The notes beneath the pieces are model-generated. The model was given only the letters and a program-made list of their open reading frames with translations. It did no database searches and was not told the origin of the DNA. From Protonemura montana (lineage: Eukaryota; Arthropoda; Insecta; Plecoptera; Nemouridae), in NCBI GenBank assembly GCA_947568835.1, contig OX387604.1:24457076-24521075 (forward strand): DNA of 64,000 nt. Reading direction: 5' to 3'. Below, one piece after another: positions 1 through 11,900 of this stretch (position 1 is the first letter of the stretch; every line of letters begins with the position of its first letter). The translations under genes were made by a program, and so were the position numbers.

Positions 1-2149
1 TTGCACTTGTTTTGTGGAGTAAGAACAGGGAAAACAAAGTCGCAAATGAAAGTGATAAAGTCAGAAACACATAAAAATTTCCAGTTCGGCCCTGCCTACC
101 TTTGAGGTTTGATGATTTGAGATTGATGATGAAGTATGTTGTTGACGAAGGATTTTATTTAGGTCGACCATGGATATATTTAGAATATGTCTTCACTTTG
201 TCCTAAACTTGGAAAAGGTGCTCTTAGGGGGTTCATTTTGGTAAGCGGGGAAAATATTTCGAAAAGATACCAATTCGAACCAGATTGAATCTTTTGTCTA
301 CAACAGACTCCGTTCCTCCTAGCATTCGAACCTCAATGGTACGGCCTGGTCTGGAAAAATTGGTTTCAAATCACCAAGGATCTTTTACCCTTACAGATAT
401 CCCAAGTGTCATACCGTTTTTGTGTTCTTTTTTTTTCGCTTAGTATTTCACTTTGCTTTGTGCGTTCGATTTAATGACGATTTTTTTAGTCGTAGTTTTC
501 AAAGAAGCCATAAGAAAAGGCAAGTTAAATGAAAATCCTGTCTAGTACGGCTTCACGGTGTTTAGCTTGAAGCCGCTCCAGATAGAAGCCGCTCCACTTC
601 GAAGCCGCTTGCTGCGGCGAGTCAGAACGAGATGGTAGCAAATCGCCGGAAGCGTACGTGTATATTTTCGATTCAGAGCACGTCCCCGCAAAAAGGTGGG
701 AAATATTGTATTCCTAGGTATTGCATATCGGGCCAATCGGCTAATACTGAACGATCCGTAGTCCCAAAAGATTTTCACGCTAGAATATCTCAAGAAAACA
801 GGACCGATGTTTCGTTTCTTGATACAACGAAAATGCAACGAACACGATATTCTTGAGAGAGCTTGCTCAGTCCAGTACTGAGTTGCGAACTATTATTGTC
901 TTAAATTGATCTTAATGAGTTGCTTTCAGTTTCGTTTTTTTTCCCGACTTTGTTTATTTTTGCGTAGGAAACCTATGGAAAAGAATCGTAGAGGTTAGAT
1001 GGGCGTATCAAATTGAGTAGAAAGAGAATTAAGCTCAATGTCCATATGAAAACAGGGGGTTATCAGCAATGTGCATTTGGCATCATAGTAGAGGAGCAGG
1101 TAGCACGCTCGGGCAAACTGACTAATCAATGAGTGGTAACTGGTAACTTGGTAACAGGGATATTTTGCTGGAGTAGGAATAGCCTGTGTCGCACGCCACA
1201 CAAGCCGGGGTCGACCCACGGGGTCGGTCGGTCGGCTACCATCACGGATCGCGGAGTGAATCACGCGACCGAGCTTCAGACAGAAAAGTCGAATATAGGG
1301 AGGAGTTAGTTTGTCGCGTCTTTATCGATTATACTTCCACTACCTTACCTGCGTTGTCCACGTGTCAGAATTAGATCAAGAAGCGAATGGAAACGAGAAA
1401 GTATACTCTATGCCTTATGTTCGAGCTATGTGTAAAGCCAAAGAAAACACACATTCATTATGCACGATAATTTTCATCTGGCTTGGCTGCAACACGCGTT
1501 CGCTTTAAGTGCTTGGTAATGGCAGAGTATCGCGTTGCATATTAAACTTGCAGTTCATAAAGGCTACTTACGATATCAAGACTCCCAAGATCATTTTTCG
1601 CACAAAGATGTGAGGGACACGCTTTAGGTACCTACTCCCAATTTGTTTACTTTGCTCGTGTCTCCTTTCGGTACTTTCTGTTTCATTCAAAGCTCCAATA
1701 TAACCTCGAATGAAAGCAACTTGTCTCCCACTTCTCTTGAAACTCAATTCATGATAAATGCTTATTGAAAACAGTCCCTATTAACCGTAGTTACCGTGTT
1801 GCACAGAGCCAGTATTATTTCTGACTCATGTTATTTGGACATTGGTTTTGCACACACAAAATAATCCACAGGAAAATTGTTTCCTCTTCTGTTCCTTTAC
1901 TACCTACGAGGGGATGTGTCACATGATTCCGAACGTTTCTGAACGAGCCGAGCAGTCATATCCAAAAACACATCCCACCTAAAGATTTTCTCATATATTT
2001 AAGTTTAATTGCTTTTATCACACGTGGATGGCATCTTGCCACTTGACAGGCAAATAACGCATTGGACCACTGTCCAATGTCCACTGTCGTTGCCCTGCCC
2101 GCAATCAGACGATCTTGACAGTGGTTTTACGCAAAAAACGTAACTACTT
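1..2149. other. No recognisable gene
   Basis: This stretch lies upstream of the Fas1 exons. Its open frames are short, overlap on both strands and lack a recognisable domain or a convincing exon edge. It could be intergenic DNA or part of a long first intron of Fas1. I see no tRNA, rRNA or coherent repeat in it. Confidence 0.4.
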
Positions 2150-2675
2150 GGACAGGTTTGGCGCGCTGGAAACATCGGTTCCCGTGAGACACCGAAGTTG
2201 AGCAACGCAACGCTAGGTCAGGTATTGGATGGGTGAAACCGAACGGTTTGGCATGTTGGAAACACCGGTTCTCGTTCGATCACCGAAGTTAAGCAACACT
2301 GTGCTGAGTCAGGTATTGGATGGGTGACCATCATACATATGACCAGTTGTGTTCGGGAGAGAGGTTGGAGGGATGAAAGTTAGTACAGCAAATTCATTCG
2401 TCTTGCTTAGCAACCTCTCGACAGCATGGATTTGTGGAGGAACCCTGCTGTTCGCGTTGTACCGTCCTTCGGAAGGGACGTTAAGCCGGTGGTCCCCTTG
2501 ATGCTCTTCGACAGGAGTAGGCTACTTGCCGAAACCGCCCCCCCCCCCCCCCCTGCTAGGCTAGGTTAGGTTCGTCATCATCCTCCTCCACTCATTCACC
2601 GACGCCATGAGACCAGTGCCACGTGCCCTGTTGTTAAAATTGTTCGAAGTTATCCCCAAAGATCAATCAATCGGA
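2150..2675 (+). repeat. 5S rRNA-derived SINE, copy 1, with two 5S-like heads
   Basis: Two successive stretches resemble the internal control region of 5S rRNA. One is at about 2165-2240 and the other at about 2258-2330; both contain CACCGAAGTT followed by GAGCAAC or AAGCAAC and then TATTGGATGGGTGA. A body follows that includes GAGGGATGAAAGTTAGTA and the motif GAAGGGACGTTAAGCC near 2475. A 16-base C tract sits at 2538-2553. The 3' end is a short (ATCA)n tail near 2660. The same body occurs at about 36100-36490 (+) and 59410-59815 (-), so this is a dispersed family. 5S-headed SINEs are known as the SINE3 class. The doubled head is peculiar to this copy. Confidence 0.8.
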
Positions 2676-4689
2676 AACGAACGAATGCCTGGCAAACTGG
2701 ATTGATTATCTATTTCGAGACACCCATCTTTCAAGCAGTAATAATTTGATAAATTCAACACCAATTTGCGAGGAGTATCAATTTCGTTCAAGACAGCGGC
2801 AGGGATTTTTTCCGTCATAAAGACGGAACACATTAAACCAAGAGAAAAGTAATTTGTCAGGATACATTTAAAAGTTGTTGGAAGAAGGACCCCAAGAAAA
2901 AGAGGTGCAGAGAGAAGTCCACGTGTGATAAAAGCGATTAATCCTAAATATATGAGAAAACCATTGTTTGCGAAATATTTTTGAACACTACTGCTCGGCT
3001 CGTTATGAAAAATTCGGAGGTACGTGACACATCCTGTCGTAGGCAGTATAGGAATATCCAGTTCAGGAAAGAAATTTGACCAGTAGGAAGTGCTAGAAAA
3101 AAGAAGGGTAAAATATGGACGTGGGTAGCGTAGTCGAGTGTTTCCCAAAGAGAGGTACATGCCCCCCCCCCCCCCCCCCGTTGCTACCGGTTGTTTTGTT
3201 GTGAAAATGTATACACTTAGAATGGCAATGGCATGCCCCATGGTGCAATTGATTTATCTTCACTCTTGCTATTACCATTACCGAATACCGATGTATGAGT
3301 CAATCCCAATTGGCGCTATATGTGGCACAAAGTGCGCACACACTAAATAGATTGACACATCAAGTATGATACCGCAATAAGAAAGCATTTTTGTCGCTTT
3401 TTGGTTCCAACCAAATGACAGATACATTTTTAATAGCGTCCTGATCTCACCGGGAATTGTATTATTATATTCTGATTATCCATTTTATTTGCAGCTTCCC
3501 GCGATCGCAATACTTAGCGCGTACTGCTACCACTTAAAACAGAGCGCCCTCTTTCATTTCATACACCAATCATCTAATTACTCTATTCTAAATGCGATCT
3601 ACATGTAGTACATGCTCCAACCATACCCGTTCCTCTTCTCTGAGCATACGTCACAGGTTTCGTAATCAGCCACCCGGAAAAAAACATAAATTACGACAAA
3701 AACAGCAAAAGTAAATGGCAATCCCAGCGTAAACCCGTTTGCAAGTTTTGGTAACCCCTTAAATGAATTGACCAGTCATATGCTGTCATGGTTGAATCTA
3801 GCATCGACTATTGTTGGAATAGATTTTACTAATGCTTGCGTCAATTGACGCTTCCTGTCATGGCAATATGAGCACCCACGGAGGTTTCATCGCAAAGGAT
3901 GGAGAGCATTTGCCGGTACTGCGTCAGTACCCTTGGCCGGTGCCGGTTGCGAGTCTTTAGCGTGCTCACGAGCATGTTAGGATAGGTTATCCACGGCGTA
4001 GCTAACTTGCCTTTGACTAACTTGCTTGTCGCATACCTTTTCCGTTTCACTCGTGGCACTGCTCCTAGATCCAGTTTTTTTTCTTTAGTAGCAAGCTGGT
4101 ATATAGAGCTAATGATCGTGGATCATAATAGCTTCCTCTGGAAACTAGGTGTTTCTTATATATTTATCAAAAGTAGTTTTTGGACTAGAGGGACGACGGT
4201 TGGAATTTTGGAGGTTGTGATCTAGCGTTTTAAAATGCTGCTTTGTCCAGCACTTGGTAGTACTAATTAAGAGTTTCAAAAATACTATCAATTAGGGTGT
4301 AAGGTATCAGTAGATAGCCAATAACATGTCATCATTTACCATCTGCTCGTTGGTAGGGGGAAAGGAAACGTATAGTAACTACTCCAACGTTTATAACAGG
4401 GAAAGATCATGGTTCTAAATTGGACAGTTAGACGGGCCGGGTCGAGCAACACTACATTAAATACGCAATCTGTTTCAATAATGACAAATATAAATCCGAA
4501 AGAAACTGCAGTACACAAGAACCACAAGAACTAGTTCTTCTTCCTTGAAAAGAAACGTAACACATCGGCATCTAAGGATCAAAATGTCAGGTCATACCAC
4601 CATGTCGCATAAACTATTTATACATGATGAGAATCCGTTACTTTAGGTACATATACTGCAGGTAAATTTCAGTAGTCTATTTCATACAT
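2676..4689. other. No recognisable gene; contains an 18-base C tract
   Basis: Several open frames of 60-190 codons occur here, but the longest (minus strand, 2663-3241) begins in the SINE tail and runs through the poly-C tract at 3162-3179, where it reads as a glycine run. It matches no domain I know and has no splice-bounded structure. I treat the stretch as noncoding. Confidence 0.35.
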
Positions 4690-5540
4690 CGTCGTGAAAA
4701 GCGACGTCGAAAATAGTCTGGGGCGCCGGCATGACCAAGGAGGGTGGTGGCGTCAGTGGATGGAAGGGGTGAGCAGCAAAGGGACAGGGTGGAAGGGGTG
4801 CATATAGGCGTCTCCGCTCCGAGTCCGCGTCCTATGCTCGGTGCCAAGCGGAGTCCTATTGATTATTTTCATCCCCACTCGAATCTCCCGCATGGAACTA
4901 GCTGCTGCTCTAGCCTGCTTTTAGCCGGCCACAGCCCTTCGATGCTCAAAATGCTTTGCGGAACCAAAATCAAACCCATAATACATATTACGAGCGAAGC
5001 GTCGTTCCCGCTCCGGGTTCGTTTGTGATGATTACCCGACAGGTTATTTACCCACCTTCTTGATTGAGTGCGTTGCTTGGCGAGGGGACCGGGGAACTGG
5101 GACGCGGGGTGAGCGATTATGAGGTGTGGGAAAGTTGGGCATGGTCGTCATAGTGCCTGTGCAGAATGCAGATCCACAGTACAGCGGGTGATAGCGGCAG
5201 GTCGTAGTTGAGTCGGACTCCGGGAGGATGGCGCCGACGCTTGCATCGACCCATACGCGCCTCCCCCCCCCGCCCGACGCCCGTCGGCGGCGTCATGCCG
5301 ACGCCTGTGACGTCACAATGCTGCATTTTAATTCAAAGCGGCGAGGAAACTGCGTGGCGCCGATTTAGGTGACACATGATTTCCCGCGATTTAGCAGATA
5401 TTTCATTCGACGACGACGGGGGTCCGGGTATTGACGGGGAAGGGGAGTACTTCGATTTGTTTTCATGGCTCAATCTCCCCTTCGGAATGTTTCTGATGTT
5501 TGGGAAATGCGTACATTGCAGCTTCACAGCCCGATTGCTT
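4690..5540. promoter_or_regulatory. GC-rich patch, candidate promoter or first-exon region of Fas1
   Basis: The base composition is markedly richer in G+C and CpG than the AT-rich flanks, especially around 5200-5400. A perfect palindromic CRE (TGACGTCA) lies at 5308-5315. The first recognised Fas1 exon starts at 5988 in mid-domain, so a promoter or signal-peptide exon is expected upstream. I could not find an open frame with a signal peptide and a proper splice donor here, so the promoter role is inferred from composition and position only. Confidence 0.3.
5308..5315. promoter_or_regulatory. Perfect CRE palindrome (CREB/ATF site)
   Basis: TGACGTCA is read directly. It sits inside the GC-rich patch, 0.7 kb before the first recognised Fas1 exon. 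An 8-bp palindrome can occur by chance in 64 kb (expected about once), so its function is uncertain. Confidence 0.3.
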
Positions 5541-5987
5541 TGAGGAGCTTGAAAGAGCCTGGATGTCGTAAAATATAGTATTTATTGGCAAAAGGATGCT
5601 TTATTGGGTGGTATTCCTATGTGTTCTGCTATTTCGGAATGCCATGTCCCAGTTTCGCCCCTCCGAAGAGCCATCTCGAGGATTTCGGCACTTGTTAGGA
5701 AAACACCCAGCTCTAAGTTAGCGATCGCCTATTTATCCTGCAGCAAAAGAACACTGCCTTCATTATTAGACAGTGCTTTTTTTTGTCAAGTATAATGCTA
5801 CCAAATGCTACTAACATCTACAACTCGAGATAATTACTTAATGGCTTTGTTTTTTGCTTCCTCTGTAATTCCTGACGTTAGTGGGCAAATGGCAATGGGT
5901 GTGCAGACAAAGTTCGGATATATAGTTCGGTATGAGTAGAGCCCGTTGCCTGATTTTGCTGATCTGTATTTCTACTTTTCCTTTCAG

Positions 5988-8900
5988 TTTTATGCGCTAC
6001 TAGAAAACAATGCCATCGCCAATGCAACTCTGCAGCACCGGCAAGTCACCATCTTTGCACCCATCAACCTCGCTTTCAACAAGGACTTCACGAAAGTTAA
6101 AGACAAACCGTCAATACCGCTCTACCACATGAGTAAGTACATATGCATGCGCCATGAATTGCTACACACTTTCCTGTGCGTAGGATCTCGGACTAAATAA
6201 AGAAAAATGTTTAGAATCCTCTACCTAACTGTCTGCCAAGCACTGTAATCACTATTTGGCTACAATGCAGTAAATATCTCTTTATATAATTGTCCGTATA
6301 ATTGTCCATAGTTACAATACATATCTGGCCGAAATTCTAAAACAAAGCAAACAACACTTAAGGGGAGTGCGGAAGGGAGGGGGGGGGGGGGATGCTTCAA
6401 TTTTTTTGCACTAGCAGCATTGTTCTCGATCATCCCAACAATTGACCCCCCCCCCCCCCCCCCCCCGTCTACCAAAAAGTGAATTTTGGGGTCATTCTAC
6501 TTTCAACAAAATGTAACTAATGTTTGTTTCCTTATATAATTGGATACTCTTATTAGAAATGGGAACACTTTCAATTTCACTTGCCAGCCAAATAAGATCA
6601 CATGCATTTTTTTCTAATAATCTTTGGGATTTCTAGGCGAGGTCAAAATCTGCAGCCTTTTGTGATGGTGGTGTTATGGGGGCAGGTGGGGGGAATTTTG
6701 ACATTGATACCAAAAATGTAGGGGTTCAAATGTTCGAATCAATATTTTGAAGCAAATGTGTGCGTTTCACGAAAACATTTGAAACGCTGTTTTTTCACAA
6801 TTCAATTTTGATTTAAATAGTTTCATACAATAATTGCACTGTGGGGCCTGCAGGTGTTCAAATTTTACAAGGACTTGTTCTTACAACTGTAGTTTCTGAT
6901 TTTTTTTCCATGAACTGAAGGAAATTCACTGTCTGGCCTGCCTAAAGTCAATTGTTTTTATTCTATTTATTTATAAAATGACAACTTTCAAGCTGATTTC
7001 TTTTCCTTACACTCTGCACAGGAATCTCAAGTCAACAAGCAACAATTGTTTGAATTTGTTCTGCAGCTTTTAAAGAAGGCAAAGCTATTTTTGACATTGA
7101 TATTTGATACTTTAGTATTCAAATTTTATTCACAGCCACTCGTCCAACAACAACTAAAATATTGTTTGCGAGGCTCTGCATTTTAAAAATAATTTAAAAG
7201 CATGCAGCTGATAACACAGCTGACTGGTGCTAGCTTTGTTCTAACCATGTGGGGTGTATGATTCCAGCCAACCTAGCGATGTCACTGGACCAGTTGACCA
7301 CTTCGGTAAACTCTGAACTAGACGGCAATCCGCCACTGTGGATCACACGACGCAAGGTCCCTGGCCAGTACGCCGAGGAGATCTTTGTGAACAACGCCAA
7401 GATTATCCAAGACAAGTCCAACTACCAGCAGACGTACAACAACAAACGTCAGGTGCTTCACATAATCGATGGGGTGCTTGAGCCGGTGGTGAATCTGCAG
7501 CCTGGACAGACGCAGATCTACAACCCGGACGCATTTCAGTTCCTCAACCAGTCGGAGAATCTGGACTTGGACACCCACAGAGTTCGGTAAGTGGGTTCGT
7601 TTAATAAAGCATTCCGGGTTTCGGGAGCAATCGGATGCATCGAAATACAGATAATTTTAATGCGTTAAAGGTGTCTGCTTAACATTTCATTAATCTTTAT
7701 GCTAACATCACTGATTGATGTACATGTATCAATATTCTGAACCGTAATTATTGAATTGTAGAGGTTTGCCAATGTGGGTTCGTTTAATAAAGCATTCCGG
7801 GTTTCGGGAGCAATCGGATGCATCGAAATACAGAGAATTTTAATGCGTTAAAGGTGTCTGCTTAACATTTCATTAATCTTTATGCTAACATCACTGATTG
7901 ATGTACATGTATCAATATTCTGAACCGTAATTATTGAATTGTAGAGGTTTGCCAATGTGGGTTCGTTTAATAAAGCATTCCGGGTTTCGGGAGCAATCGG
8001 ATGCATCGAAATACAGAGAATTTTAATGCGTTAAAGGTGTCTGCTTAACATTTCATTAATCTTTATGCTAACATCACTGATTGATGTACATGTATCAATA
8101 TTCTGAACCGTAATTATTGAATTGTAGAGGTTTGCCAATGAAGACGGCCATAAGCAAAAGCGCCATCAGTTAGTTATTCTGAACCGTAATTATTGAATTG
8201 TAGAGGTTTGCCAATGAAGACGGCCATAAGCAAAAGCGCCATCAGTTAGTTACTACCGTAATCACTTGTAACCAGCATTAGAACATTGAAAATAAGCGCT
8301 GTTACTGACAAACTATAGACCCAATGGTCTCATATTGCTTCTTGTACAATTGAATACCTTCACTGCATGGAATTAATTGCTGTATTCAGTTCTATGAAGC
8401 ATCAATCTGTCTTGGCAATAATTTTCTGACAGTATTTCCTCTAGCGCTTCACATTTCTTACCATTCTAATTTATTGACTTGTTATTACTTATGTCAGTTA
8501 TCATGATCAAATAAAGAGTTAATTATAATGTTTATAACAATTAGGTCTGATTTAATGCCAGTTGTTTATATTAATTCACCTATGATGGACTTATTGTGAA
8601 TAGCCAGAGTGCTAGTGATGAGTGACAACAGCTTTAATGTCTACATGTGCTAAGCTGACATGTTTGTTTACAGATCCTTCAGGCAGCGTGTGAATCTAAT
8701 GAACAAAGGAAGTATCTTCAACGCTGAAGGGCGACACACTTTCTTCATTCCTGTGGATGAAGGATTCCAGGTAAGAGGTCACTATTTGGAACCAATATTA
8801 AAAGTGATTGACAAATGTTGGGAGAACAAGAGAGGGTAACAAGAGTCTGTGGCAGCTTGTTTTCTGCAACCTCGTGTTGCAAAATCTACCGTCAGCCAAT

Positions 8901-11900
8901 AGGTCCAGCCTCAGATAGTTTCTCTGCACATTGAAACTTCAACCATTTGGGATTATTTCCTGCAATTATTTCAATTGATAAGCCCTTTTTTCTTTTCAAA
9001 CAGATATGATTTTCAGTCTGAAAAGATTCCCACTTGAGAAAAGAAGGTATTTTAATGCTGTCACAGGATGTGAATGACGACAACAGCAATGTAACTGGAA
9101 CTGAAATGTAGACAAACAAAATGCCAGAGTAGACTGACTCAACAAATAAATCATGCCACTAGTAATAACTGACTAAATAATAACTGATCGAATGAGACAT
9201 GTGTCCTGCATCGTTCATCACCCAGACCCATACTTGTCAGGGTGCGATTTGTCGTGGTTGTCAATTGATTTGTTTTCCAGCCGCCTCCTCGACCGGAGAA
9301 GATCGACCAGAAAGTGATTGACGGCCATGTCATTCCCAACCACGTGTTGTTTACCAACGCCGTCGAGAACGACAAGGACTACGAGACTCTGGCCTTTGGA
9401 GACATGGTCCGCGTTTCCATTTCTTTCACACAGCAAGCTGATGGCAAATGTGAGACACCAATCTCTTTATGCTTACTGGTTAGGTGCACTTGCAACGACA
9501 GAATTGCATGTCTGACAGTAGTGTAAGCAGCAAAAAAACAGCTAATGTTGAGCGTGATCTAAAAGTTTGGGTTCTAAAATGATAGGAAGTGGCAAATACC
9601 AAACGATGTCTGGTCAATTTGCTAGAGTTTGCTACCATTAAAGCTGGCTCTGAATTTTGACCTTTGGTAGAACTTTGTCACAGGGTTAACTTGCTTTGTG
9701 GTTTTTCAGCGTACGTGAAGAGCAATACAGTCGTTGGGGATGTGAGCCACGCTACCGGTGTGGTTTTAGCCGAGATCGTTAAGGGGAACATCCCTGTCAA
9801 GAATGGGGTGGTGCATCTCATCCAAAGACCGCTCATGGTCGTCGACAACACAGTCCAGCAATTTCTTCAGGTAACAATCGTGCATCTCGCGCCCATTACA
9901 TTGCCCCACTCAGAATTGTCCCAGTTTAAAATATATAAATACTTTTTATCAAATATATTTATGTCTGTATACGTTGAAAACAATACTACATGATTAACAG
10001 AAACCCATATATACCAGCCTCTTTACTCATTATTCCAGGCATATTACTGTAACATTGGCAATACAATATACAATGGGTTATTCTAAACCATTCTATCTTT
10101 CAACAACATTAAAAATTTACTAACCATATATACCAGTGAATACAATATCATGCACAAACAAATAATATCTTTTTTACTTTTGCTTTTCTTTTCATATACT
10201 TGGGTATCTTCTGAAGTCGTTCAAGGTAAAGAAGCTCCAAGTCCAGTTTTCAGCATCTCTATATAATAACAGATTAACATTTTTTTATTTATTATTTACG
10301 TACCTCATTTTCAATTTCATACATGTCAACTGCTTGGGTTTTGGTCATGTTTTTAACACTGTACGAAAGTCCTTCTTTTATTCCATTTCGCTCTATTTTT
10401 GTAGTAGTTTTTTGGTCATGTACTCTTGCTCGTTCTTCTGAAAGCTAAATTGAAATTAGCCTGATCTAATCTCCAACTCTCTAGTTCTAGTTTATATATT
10501 TTTCCTACTTTTTACTACTAGACATTTTCTACTAGACCTATATAACCCCATTCTTAAACCTGCCCATACCCTACCTAGCGAGTAATGCATTTGAACGCGT
10601 GCCGTGAATCTTTCGGGAGACCGATAGTTGCATGGGCAGGATTCTGTCTTCTATGAACCCCTCGGCTTTGAACACACACTCACGGCTTCACGAACAGTAA
10701 CAAGATACCCTGGCATAATACCTACATGAGATACAATGCTACCAGTAGGTGGCGAGTGCTACCAACCGCTACCAAGTACCAACCTAGTGCAACGGAACAG
10801 ATACACAGGCCTCCTAGGCATCTGACCTGGCAGTGGCAAAGTCCATACTTGCCGGCTTATACCTTGGTTATCGTAGATGCAACGCTGGGCTGAACTAATG
10901 TTCCAGCGTAGTAGTGCCTGGACTAACCCTGGTTTGTATTACGTTTAAAGCTATACAGACCTGTATAATTTCCTTTACCTAAAAAATAGTGAATTGTATT
11001 AGGAATGACATAGATATCCCCAATTTAGTAAATATAGGATTTCTGGGCCCAAAATAATAATTTTTGATATTGTACAACTTTTATTTCGTTGGTTTTCGAT
11101 GATCTGCTTAGTATTTTGATGTGTTTCTGGTGACCGCAATGGTTTTCTTAGAATTTCTCTGTGATATCTTAGCAAGAACGCTGGCTTATAAATGAAGAAA
11201 ATGTATAAGTTTTCTAGAAGTGGCTCAAAGGAAGTGTTTTGCTTTTTAGCTTTGGAACGCTTGATTCGAAAGCAATCACGTATGATTGTTTTTGAGGGCC
11301 CCGTGCTTTCTGTCCCATTGATTGTGACTGATGAGCATTGAAGATAACATCCCTACACACTCTCCAGCTGTAGCGCCTATGTTAAGCCAGTGCCTGTGTA
11401 CCAATGCTATCATCGGTCCACATCCAATGTTTGGTAGAGCCAAAGTTTGGGGTGCTCAAAACGGGCATACTTACCATTGTTTTGCGGCTCAAATCCATCT
11501 TCCCGAAGCTAAAGAGTAAAAAAAACTGTCTGTGTCCCTTTGATAAAGAACCAAAGAGTTTGAGTATTTGGTTTGCTTTTTGCTTCTGTGTTGCCAAATG
11601 CTGTTGGTTGCATGCACATACAATTTGAGATCCCTATAGATGACACTAGCAGCATGTACCAAATCCAATTTGCTATTATGCTTATATAAATTCGATTGAA
11701 TGCTAACAAAACTTGCTTGTCTCTATTAGTTGTCGAGTCATAATCACCCATTTCATTTGGCTTCCATCTCATAATTTTTCACTAAGTTAAGTCTCCAATA
11801 TATATATAAATACGAATTAAGTTAAACTGAGTTGGAATAGAAATGAGAAAGAAATATCCTATAACCTACTAATTTTATTGATCTCAATCTGTTTGAGTGA

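Noticed and set aside
2165..2330. Genuine 5S rRNA genes
   Set aside because: Only the internal promoter part is similar, a SINE body follows, and the same body recurs elsewhere.
2663..3241. 192-codon minus-strand open frame
   Set aside because: It runs through an 18-base C tract as polyglycine, starts in a SINE tail and has no domain or splice structure.
5841..5900. Short hydrophobic frame (MALFFASSVIPDV) as a Fas1 signal peptide
   Set aside because: The intron to the exon at 5988 would be too short and no good donor follows.
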